From: JAAXQD01 sp963790095
GTDB lineage: Bacteria > Desulfobacterota > Desulfobacteria > Desulfobacterales > UBA11574
Length of the DNA stretch: 64,000 nucleotides
Assembly (NCBI GenBank): GCA_963790095.1
Contig: CAWBNO010000005.1
Span: 25,946 to 89,945 of the forward strand
Direction: 5' to 3'
Of this stretch, positions 27,366 through 34,754 are shown piece by piece; position 1 is the first letter of the stretch; every line of letters starts with the position of its first letter. A model generated the notes under the pieces. It did not search any database. It had not been told where the DNA came from and saw only the letters and a list, made by a program, of their open reading frames with translations. The translations under genes were made by a program, and so were the position numbers.

Positions 27366-27565
27366 CTGAAACGTTCTCCTTTGCGTTTGAACCGGATCAT
27401 CCTTACATGCCGGTTGGCACCATCGGGGTAAAAATAAAAGCGACCGTGGACACAGGTTACCCTTTACACCAAACATATTGAAGCTGCAAATTCTTTCTAA
27501 CACCTGCCGGAAGTTGGGCTCCGGTTCTGCTCGAGTTTTGGCCGAAAGGGTGAATTTGCGTTCTT
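27366..27565. other. Spacer between thiolase and MaoC genes
   Basis: The MaoC reading frame stays open back to 27683, overlapping the thiolase gene out of frame, but this stretch resembles no protein. Probably an untranslated spacer. Confidence 0.5.
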
Positions 27566-28816
27566 CTATACCATTTCCACTGCGCAGGCCATGGACACCC
27601 CACCGCCGCCGCAGAGCGTGGCCAGCCCAAGGGTTTTGCCTCTCTGTTTCATGGCGTGGACCAGGGTAACCATGATCCGGCACCCGGTGGATCCCACCGG
27701 ATGGCCCAGTCCAATGCCCGAACCATTCACATTGGTGATTTCGCGATTCAGCCCGAGTTCTTTTTCGCAGCCGATGTACTGGGCGGCAAAGGCTTCGTTG
27801 ACTTCGATCAGCTCGAAATCCTCGATGGCCAGACCGGCCGCATCCAGCAGGCGGGAAACCGCCGGAACCGGAGACAGTCCCATCAACGACGGATGGCAGG
27901 CGCCTCTGGCCGAAGCGCGAATTTTGGCAATGGGGAAAAGGTTCAACTCCTGGGCCTTTTCCGCGGACATAATGACCATGGCCGAGGCGCCGTCGTTGAT
28001 GCCGCTGGAGTTTCCGGCCGTAACTTTTCCGCCTTTGGGGACAAAGGCCGGCGGCAGTTTTTGCAACTGGTCCAGGGTGAGGCCGGGACGAAAATGCTCG
28101 TCTTTGTCGAAGACCAGAGGGTCCTTTTTCCGCCGGGGCACTTCAACCGGCACGATCTCTTCGGCAAAAGAGCCGTCCCGGGTGGCTCTTTCCGCAAAAT
28201 TGTGGCTACGGAGAGCCACCTCGTCCATTTCCTCCCGACTGATGTTGAGATGTTGGGCCACGAACTCGGCCGTATGTCCCATAATATAGGGCTTGCCAAC
28301 AAAAAGGCTGGCCGGAGCCTGCTGGAAGTCGAGGGGACCGTCAGAGGACAGGGGCAACAAATGGGAGCCGCAGTACAAAGCGTGCATCATGGCGTCCACG
28401 AACGTCTGGTCCTGCAGCCGGCATCCCCAGCGGGCGGCGGGTACGGCATAGGGTATGCCGGACATGTGCTCCACCCCACCGGCCAGGATTACGTCGGCCA
28501 TTCCGGCTTGAATCATGGCCATACCGGAAACCACGGCCTCCATCCCGGAGATACAAACCCGGTTGAGGGTCACAGCGGGAACCGAAATGGGAATTCCGGC
28601 CATCAGGGCGGCCACGCGGGTTACGTTCAGCGTGTCGTGATGTTCCATGCAACAGCCGAAACGGACATCATCGATGACGGCCGGATCGATCCCGGCCCTT
28701 TTGATCGCTTCTTGCATGCTGATCGCTGCAAGAGCGGCACCGTTCATCTCCTTTAGCGTGCCGCCGAACGCACCGATGGCAGTCCGGCAGGCCGATACGA
28801 TGACAACGTCTTTCAT
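27566..28816 (-). CDS. Acetyl-CoA acetyltransferase (thiolase)
   Basis: 416 aa. MKDVVIVSACRTAIGAFGG at the start, active-site Cys in NRVCISGMEAV near 88, GQDLxxx-type lid region, NVNGSGIGLGHPVGSTGCR with the catalytic His near 375, and the C-terminal LCGGGGVSMACAVEMV loop with the second Cys. Catalyses CoA-dependent cleavage or condensation of 3-ketoacyl-CoA. It is somewhat longer than the usual 390-395 aa. GC content is core-like, unlike its accessory surroundings. Confidence 0.95.
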   Translation of the reverse strand: MKDVVIVSACRTAIGAFGGTLKEMNGAALAAISMQEAIKRAGIDPAVIDDVRFGCCMEHHDTLNVTRVAALMAGIPISVPAVTLNRVCISGMEAVVSGMAMIQAGMADVILAGGVEHMSGIPYAVPAARWGCRLQDQTFVDAMMHALYCGSHLLPLSSDGPLDFQQAPASLFVGKPYIMGHTAEFVAQHLNISREEMDEVALRSHNFAERATRDGSFAEEIVPVEVPRRKKDPLVFDKDEHFRPGLTLDQLQKLPPAFVPKGGKVTAGNSSGINDGASAMVIMSAEKAQELNLFPIAKIRASARGACHPSLMGLSPVPAVSRLLDAAGLAIEDFELIEVNEAFAAQYIGCEKELGLNREITNVNGSGIGLGHPVGSTGCRIMVTLVHAMKQRGKTLGLATLCGGGGVSMACAVEMV

Positions 28817-28956
28817 ATTGGATTTCCTTTTTGAAAACTACTCGTTTCTTAATTTGTCAACCCGTCTGTAAAGACTCGATCGACGCTCTTTATCTGATTT
28901 GTGAGATGGTCCACAGATGCTCAAAAATATCGGGGTGGGAGGTCCCAACTAAACGG

Positions 28957-29289
28957 CTATTCTGAAATTTGCCTTAATTTCTTGATTCGCTCAATGGCAA
29001 ACTCGTATTCAACCCTTTCATCCATATACGACCCGAGAGCTTCTTTATAATGTCTGATGGCCATCGTTTTGTCCACTCCGGATTGAAGGGTGAAGATTCG
29101 GATCATCACCGGCGTCTACCCACCGGCCTGGATCGCCCGACAAAGTATGCTGGAGTATCCTTCGTGGAGAATTTCTAGGATCCGGTAATCATCGATATAT
29201 TTCCTACCTTCCCGAATCTCGCTTCCGCATGAGGGGCAGGCCATGATTTCTTCTGCCACTAGTTGTCCGCATTTTTCACAAAGCTTCAT
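28957..29289 (-). pseudogene. Zinc-ribbon / kinase-like gene remnant with in-frame TAG
   Basis: From ATG 29289 the minus strand reads MKLCEKCGQLVAEEIMACPS and a CGSEI pair (a CXXC-CXXC zinc ribbon), then IDDYRILEILHEGYSSILCR, which resembles the glycine-loop start of a Ser/Thr protein kinase. An amber codon falls at 29116-29118 (codon 58); the same frame then continues TPVMIRIFTLQSGV and ends at 28957. The whole is far too short for a kinase (110 codons). Best read as a decayed internal deletion of a zinc-ribbon kinase gene. Amber read-through as pyrrolysine is not supported by anything else here. Confidence 0.6.
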
Positions 29290-29680
29290 AGCGTTCTCGA
29301 TTTGACGATATTGTCTTTTTTTTCAATAAATTATATGGAAACCAGGGATCGATGTCAAGGAGGAATCGTTAAAAAATAATGCCCAACCAGAATTGTGAAT
29401 GAAGAGGGAGAACGCTTCTATTTTATCAGACTCCCTTTGTCCCGTTTATCAAAATATTTAGGTCCAATACTTGTAAGACTGAAAGAATAAAGGTATGAAT
29501 ATTAGGTTAGATTTCTGTAAATATCTTTCAGCCCTCAATAAGCATTTGTGCACAACAATGAGAAAGCATTGCGGCAGAAAAGGACTTTTCGCAAACTGAC
29601 GAATAGAAATTTATAATCTAATGGGCGTTACTTTTCCTTTGCATACAAATCTATAAGATAAATTGTTGAGGTATTTCATT
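29290..29680. repeat. A+T-rich non-coding stretch with accessory repeat copy E
   Basis: 29414-29481 reads GACTCCCTTTGTCCCGTTT, ATCAAAATATTTAGGTCC, AATACTTG, matching copies A-D. The remainder up to the next gene contains no recognisable feature. Confidence 0.75.
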
Positions 29681-30709
29681 ATGGCTATAATCTTGAATAA
29701 ATTATTCGTGATATTAAGGTTTGTCTCGAATCGGACATTGGTAGTCTGGCCCTGCTTATTCTTAATTGTACTAAGTGCTCAGGATGCTCCAACAAAAGAT
29801 TTGGACAGGAAAATATGCACGGGTAAAATCGAAAGCCATGAAAGACGAATGGGACCTTTCAAAATAAATGAAAGGGAGTTTACAGTAATTTTTAAACTTG
29901 TGAAATATCAAGGTGCTTCAAAGGGCTTTGATGAGACAGTTGAGTCATTCTCAATTGTGGATAAAGAAGGAGATGTTCATTATCAAAAGTCGTTCGATGT
30001 TGAATATGGCAATGGAAGATTTGCCGAAAGCGTTGGGATATGTGCATATGCCCTTGATAGTATGGGCAAAAAGGGTTTTCTCTACGAATCAGGAAGGTTG
30101 AAAGAATTTATCTCTAAAGAACAAGCGGGTGTAGGATTAATTCTATATTACGGCGTTACTCCCAGCGCACCTTCTTCAGGAGTTTCATGCCAAGTGTTTA
30201 CATTAAAAAAAGAACATTTGACTCCCCTATTTCCACCCTTAACTGTTTACGGCCAGATTTATGAACTCCCGCATGGAAGCAATCCGAATGCATTGATGCT
30301 TTTTGATGGAAATACCATGAAGTTCGGGGTATGGACAGGATGGTTTGAGGTTATTGTTCCCGTTAAGGTATTAGACAGACTGAGCATAGCGCCATTACAC
30401 TATAATTCGACCTTTGGCTACAATGCCTTCGATGTGATTGTTGAGAGAAGACATTCTGAAGAAGAAACTTTTGTAAGATTTTTTAACGATCCTGGGATAT
30501 CCTCCATACCGCGACATGTAATTATAAAGAAGGATACAGAAGTAGAGTTCTTATGGGCATATGCAAGGGTTTCAATCGAATCAGGTGGTGCTGAATGTGT
30601 GATTTCCATAGACGAGATGCCCTGGCTAAAGGTGCGAATTGATGGTAAAGAGGGATTTGTCAGAAATGCGGAAGATCTTTTAGCACTGGGGATACATCCA
30701 GCGGGCTAA
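29681..30709 (+). CDS. Secreted protein with C-terminal SH3-like segment
   Basis: 342 aa from ATG 29681 with GAGGT upstream (a TTG at 29663 is also in frame). Residues about 5-38 form a long hydrophobic stretch after a basic start, fitting a signal peptide or N-terminal anchor. The last 40 residues (ISIDEMPWLKVRIDGKEGFV) look like a bacterial SH3 repeat of the kind that binds cell-wall or protein ligands. The middle is not recognised. A+T rich like the accessory genes and preceded by repeat copy E. Confidence 0.68.
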   Translation: MAIILNKLFVILRFVSNRTLVVWPCLFLIVLSAQDAPTKDLDRKICTGKIESHERRMGPFKINEREFTVIFKLVKYQGASKGFDETVESFSIVDKEGDVHYQKSFDVEYGNGRFAESVGICAYALDSMGKKGFLYESGRLKEFISKEQAGVGLILYYGVTPSAPSSGVSCQVFTLKKEHLTPLFPPLTVYGQIYELPHGSNPNALMLFDGNTMKFGVWTGWFEVIVPVKVLDRLSIAPLHYNSTFGYNAFDVIVERRHSEEETFVRFFNDPGISSIPRHVIIKKDTEVEFLWAYARVSIESGGAECVISIDEMPWLKVRIDGKEGFVRNAEDLLALGIHPAG

Positions 30710-31230
30710 GTGAGAAAACAATAGGAAAATTTCGTAGGAAATTATCCTTAATTTTTCAAAAATGTTGGTGCACGGCAATTCCAAAATGAAACTTGACGGT
30801 TTCGTAAAAAGTCTTTTGTGAGCGACATCGAGGAATTTTGGAGAAAGATTCAGGATGAGTCTGGCGTTAAAAATTGCAAGCTGTTTGAGGGCGTTAGCCC
30901 GAGTTCTTGCAATTTAGCCAGGCGAGTCATGCCCAGAAGTCACTGAATCAAGCCGTTGAAAGTCAGTTGAAGGAAGGGACGAAATAGGGAACTCACATAG
31001 GTTAATACGTCAACATGTGTACGGCTTCCTGGAATTACCCGGGGGGATTTAACCAAAGCCGAATCCTCTGTGTCCGAATCTTTTTTTATCCTGTGGGACA
31101 CTAAGAAGGAAAGAGGCGTACCATGGAACATGCGCAAATTTCCAGAAAAACTTCAATCAGTTTGATAAGGATGTATCGGAAGAAGTTCAAAAGAGCGCCA
31201 TACAGGCATAGGATTTGAGGTCTCCTTCCC
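30710..31230. repeat. 521-bp non-coding region with a long hairpin
   Basis: AAATTGCAAG (30871-30880) pairs with CTTGCAATTT (30906-30915); the arms extend imperfectly outward through ATGAGTCTGGCG and its partner CAGGCGAGTCAT. The wording GTTTCGTAAAAAGTC before it and the hairpin itself look like a dispersed palindromic element. No gene is seen. Confidence 0.6.
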
Positions 31231-32232
31231 ATGAGTTTGAAAAGTCTATGGACGGCCTTCTATCAGCAGCTGGTCGACGGTGATGGCCAGGGATCACTGG
31301 ATCATAAAATAGAGGCCGCGATACTGGATGAAATAGAAAAGATCGTACGGGAAACCGATCCAACGATTTTACCCCTTAACAGATTCCGAAAAAGGATTCT
31401 TCCCTCAGTCCGGAACACCATTGAATACCTTTCCGGGCTCATTCCTCAAGTCCCGGGACCCGTGGATCTCGACCCTGGCCGTTGGGACAAGGACCCGCTG
31501 CTCAGAGCCATGTTCATAAGTCGTGAGGAGCTGATGGACATGCTACAATCCAGCAAAGAACTCAAGAGTTTTTTCCACCGCACCAATGCATCCCAGGCCT
31601 TTGCCATGCTCGTCGCTGACCAAAAGGAAAAAATTTTTTTCGGAACCCAGAAAGACGGTGAAATTTTCCGCAGGGATGTGCCCCAGAAAGCGGTCTTTTT
31701 CGAGAATTTCAAGGTGTTCGCTCCGGCCCTTGAACTGGCCGAAACCCACCTGCAGGTTCAGCACCTTGCGTTGGTCACCCTGTTCAGACAAGCGTTTGAA
31801 AAAATTACCGATCTTGAGTCCTGGAAGAACGAATTGGAAAAACAGAAAGCTCTGCTGGAATTCAAGCTCCGGCGATCCGACAATTCTGAACCGGTGACCG
31901 AGTTAAATCCCGCAGACGCGCCGGACAATCAGACGCAAAAGACCCTTCAGGTACTCAGCGACATCAACAGGAAGCTAAAAGAAATAAAAGCCGAACTCGA
32001 TACGCCCGAACACCGCCTTTCACACTTATGCTCCGTATTAAAAAGCCCGGGCCAAAACCTGGAGCTAAAGACCGTTTCTTTTAAACTGAGCCGGATGGGC
32101 GTTCGGTTGGAATCCTCTTCCACAGAACCGGCCAATGAATTCAACGTGGCGGAATTGGCGCTGGGTCAGGATCTGAAACAAGCAGTGGTATGGGTCAGAG
32201 CAGAGCCAAAATATTTTTTAGGATCGCTGTAA
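31231..32232 (+). CDS. Uncharacterised coiled-coil protein
   Basis: 333 aa, cytoplasmic, no membrane helix. Charged helical sequence; residues about 195-265 have heptad-like spacing and are rich in Lys/Glu (SWKNELEKQKALLEFKL), indicating coiled coil. The C-terminal VWVRAEPKYFLGSL and middle ASQAFAMLVADQKEKIFFG do not match a family I know. It converges on the rhodanese gene of the cytochrome operon. Confidence 0.75.
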   Translation: MSLKSLWTAFYQQLVDGDGQGSLDHKIEAAILDEIEKIVRETDPTILPLNRFRKRILPSVRNTIEYLSGLIPQVPGPVDLDPGRWDKDPLLRAMFISREELMDMLQSSKELKSFFHRTNASQAFAMLVADQKEKIFFGTQKDGEIFRRDVPQKAVFFENFKVFAPALELAETHLQVQHLALVTLFRQAFEKITDLESWKNELEKQKALLEFKLRRSDNSEPVTELNPADAPDNQTQKTLQVLSDINRKLKEIKAELDTPEHRLSHLCSVLKSPGQNLELKTVSFKLSRMGVRLESSSTEPANEFNVAELALGQDLKQAVVWVRAEPKYFLGSL

Positions 32233-32340
32233 TATTAAACCAGACACCTTATACCCTAATTGATCGCAAACAAAATGGGGAAGATGAATGTGGATGATCG
32301 GTGTGGAGGTGAAATTGAAATTTACAGTCTATTTATGACG

Positions 32341-32985
32341 TTAGCCGCAACCGCCGGATTTTTTGGCAACACGGCCGATGGGTTTGACTTTTTTAACGTA
32401 TTTTCTTGGGGGAACCGATTCGGGGTCCGGATCTGCCCCCGGGTGTTTTGAACCCAAGGCAAACGCAAACCGGTGGCGGAAAATATCATTGCCGGGCAGG
32501 TCCGGCTGGGCCAACATTTTTTCCCCTCTTCGTCCGGGGGCATCCCCGTAAAGATCCAGCCAGAAATTGATGCCGCCGGCAAGTACATACACGTTATTCA
32601 CCCCTTGAACAGACAAGAGTTTCCAGGCCTCAACCGCTCGTTTCTCATCGTTGCCCACCAATACCGTCACGGTCTGTTTCGGCAGCCCTTTGACCCAATT
32701 GGGATCTTCCATCTGCTCGAAAGTGACACGTTTGGCATCGACGATGTGAAACAGATTGTAGTCTGCCTCGTCTCTGACATCCATAATCTGAAGGGCGGTG
32801 TTGAAATTATATATCAAGTCGACCATTTCGGCGGGGTCGATCTGTACGGTGCGGGCCGCCAGCACAACGTTCAATTCGGTTTCCCTATCGGCCAGCCGCG
32901 CATCCAGTGACGGCTGTCGCATCACAAGCAAGCCGGCTGCAGCCAAAACCGCCACTATAGCGCCGACAATCTTTGTGCGATTCAT
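32341..32985 (-). CDS. Membrane-anchored rhodanese-like protein lacking the catalytic Cys
   Basis: 214 aa. N-terminal membrane helix (IVGAIVAVLAAAGLLVM), then a rhodanese fold: IMDVRDEADYNLFHIVDAKR and VYVLAGGINFW. The active-site loop, normally VVVYCXXGXRS, here reads VTVLVGNDEKRAV, with no cysteine, so it should not transfer sulfane sulfur itself; a binding or regulatory role is more likely. Its start overlaps the YedE-type gene by four bases. Last gene of the six-gene operon. Confidence 0.85.
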   Translation of the reverse strand: MNRTKIVGAIVAVLAAAGLLVMRQPSLDARLADRETELNVVLAARTVQIDPAEMVDLIYNFNTALQIMDVRDEADYNLFHIVDAKRVTFEQMEDPNWVKGLPKQTVTVLVGNDEKRAVEAWKLLSVQGVNNVYVLAGGINFWLDLYGDAPGRRGEKMLAQPDLPGNDIFRHRFAFALGSKHPGADPDPESVPPRKYVKKVKPIGRVAKKSGGCG

Positions 32986-33587
32986 GGAATTCCCCCCGAT
33001 GGTTTGGCGGCAAAATAGGCCTCGACCTTTTCGGCGGCCCAGAACATTCCCAGGGCCATCAGGACCACGCCGAACACAACAACACCCGCACTAACACCGA
33101 AAAAATCCTGCAGGGTCACATCACCGTAGAACCCGGAGGTGTCCCAGAATGTACGGTAAAAACCGATGGTTTCTCCGAACAAAAACATTCCGATACTGAG
33201 TCCCAGAACAAAAAAAAGCCCGTCCAGCTTTAAGGTGGACATGGACACCAGGGCCGTGCCGGGGCAATAACCGCCGATAACAAAACCGAATCCAAAAACA
33301 ACCCCGCCGATGATTGCGGTCCAAAAATAGGTGGGGTTGATGTAAACCCTTTTGTAATCGAGGAAACCGAGGGCATCCGACCAAAAAATCAGCAGCATCG
33401 CCGTAACGATGGCGGTGAACATCACCTTGAACACCCGCATGTCGCGCAAATAGAACTGGGCAGCCAGATTGCGGCTGTCACCGAAACCGGCGCGCTCCAG
33501 AGCGAATCCAAAACCGATCCCGGTGATAACGTAAAAAAGGTTGAGCCAATAATGACCTAAAGACAAATTGATATCAAACGGTGCCAT
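32982..33587 (-). CDS. YeeE/YedE-type sulfur transporter half
   Basis: 201 aa from ATG 33587. Several hydrophobic segments and the signature GGYCPGTALVSMSTLKLDG with the conserved Cys. YeeE/YedE proteins carry thiosulfate (and possibly other sulfur or selenium species) through the inner membrane using Cys relays. Paired with the preceding gene, which carries the other half. Overlaps the rhodanese start (ATGA). Confidence 0.88.
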   Translation of the reverse strand: MAPFDINLSLGHYWLNLFYVITGIGFGFALERAGFGDSRNLAAQFYLRDMRVFKVMFTAIVTAMLLIFWSDALGFLDYKRVYINPTYFWTAIIGGVVFGFGFVIGGYCPGTALVSMSTLKLDGLFFVLGLSIGMFLFGETIGFYRTFWDTSGFYGDVTLQDFFGVSAGVVVFGVVLMALGMFWAAEKVEAYFAAKPSGGIP

Positions 33588-33598
33588 AACCTTTTCCT

Positions 33599-34117
33599 TT
33601 AGTTCCACAGTTTTCTGACAAAATAGGCCAGCAGGTAGGCCCCGGCAAAAACCGCGACCATAAACGCCCAGCTGCCGGCGGACAAGACAGCCCCTCCGGA
33701 CAAGGCCTGGCTGGAGGTACACCCCCGGGCAATCCGCACACCATATCCTGCAATGATTCCGCCGAAAAGGGCCGCAGCCCAGCGTGCCGGGTTGCTGATT
33801 TTCGGACCTTTAAACGTTTCTATCCGAAGCCGTCCGGCAAGGGTGCCGGAGATAAACCCGCCGATGAGTATCCCGATAACTTCAAAAACCAGCCATGTGT
33901 CCAGCGGATGAGCGCTGTCACGCATCAGGCCCACCAGATACGCATTTTTTTCCGTGTGCGCCGGTACGACCGTATCCGTCACTGCGCCGGTAATTTTGGC
34001 GATACCCCCGGAGGCCCCCAATCCGTGTCCGAAAACCACATAGGAGATAAACAAAACAACACCTAAAAATATGCCGGCGACATACGGGTTAAGATACGGT
34101 TCAGGTTTTTTTTTCAT
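33599..34117 (-). CDS. YeeE/YedE-type sulfur transporter half
   Basis: 172 aa, about four membrane segments. Contains IARGCTSSQALSGGA, the second signature Cys motif of the YeeE/YedE family. Together with the next gene it makes one full transporter that in other bacteria is a single chain (TsuA). It overlaps the end of the cytochrome b gene by 17 bp and is 11 bp from its partner half. Confidence 0.88.
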   Translation of the reverse strand: MKKKPEPYLNPYVAGIFLGVVLFISYVVFGHGLGASGGIAKITGAVTDTVVPAHTEKNAYLVGLMRDSAHPLDTWLVFEVIGILIGGFISGTLAGRLRIETFKGPKISNPARWAAALFGGIIAGYGVRIARGCTSSQALSGGAVLSAGSWAFMVAVFAGAYLLAYFVRKLWN

Positions 34118-34754
34118 CTAAAATCTCCAGGGTTTCATTGTTTTCGATATATTCGTATCCGGTAATCATCGAGACCAGACTGGAAAACGGCGTGTGCCCG
34201 GTGGTCGTCATATAAACATGAACAATGACAAAGGCCAAAAACAGCCAGGCGCCAAACCTGTGGACGGGACCGAGAACGCTGAGTCCGCCGAACATCTCGG
34301 CATACACGGGGGTGATTTTCATGCTCCACTTGAGAAGCCCCGTGATGGTCATCAGGGGCAATAGCCCGTTCAAAATGATGAAATATGTGATTTTTTGAAG
34401 GGGCAAGAGGCGCTTTTCCGGTGTTTTGTCAAATGGATGCGGATCGCCCCGAAAGATGCCGTAGAAATAATAGCCGGCGTGGGTGAATCCCAGTGTAGAA
34501 AAATCTTCCAGCTCCGGAACATACCGCTTCAATAAACCCCCGGCCAGGTTATAAAAAAGCGCCAGAAAGGCATTGACGACCAGTATCATTCCGACGATAT
34601 TGTGCACGGACACGGCTGTTTTGAAATCGATGATGTCAAATCGACTGAAAAAACTGATTTCAAAGCCGGTGAACAAAAGAACCAAGACGCAGACCGCCTG
34701 GAGCCAATGCCAGATGCGTTCATAAATTGTATAAAAATAAACCTTTTTTTTCAT
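34101..34754 (-). CDS. Diheme cytochrome b subunit, quinone-linked
   Basis: 217 aa from ATG 34754. Four membrane segments with His residues in IWHWLQA, SVHNIVG and HRFGAWLFLAFVIVHVYM followed by TTGH, as in cytochrome b561/formate-dehydrogenase gamma type subunits that oxidise quinol at the membrane and pass electrons to periplasmic cytochromes. The start overlaps the stop of the heptaheme gene (ATGA). Confidence 0.9.
   Translation of the reverse strand: MKKKVYFYTIYERIWHWLQAVCVLVLLFTGFEISFFSRFDIIDFKTAVSVHNIVGMILVVNAFLALFYNLAGGLLKRYVPELEDFSTLGFTHAGYYFYGIFRGDPHPFDKTPEKRLLPLQKITYFIILNGLLPLMTITGLLKWSMKITPVYAEMFGGLSVLGPVHRFGAWLFLAFVIVHVYMTTTGHTPFSSLVSMITGYEYIENNETLEILDEKKT

Noticed and set aside
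26984..27683. Long extension of the MaoC frame to 27683
   Set aside because: Sequence before the TTG at 27365 resembles nothing and overlaps the thiolase gene.
29116..29118. Pyrrolysine at an in-frame TAG
   Set aside because: The product is short and truncated, and there is no pyl gene or PYLIS-type structure in the window; a nonsense mutation is simpler.
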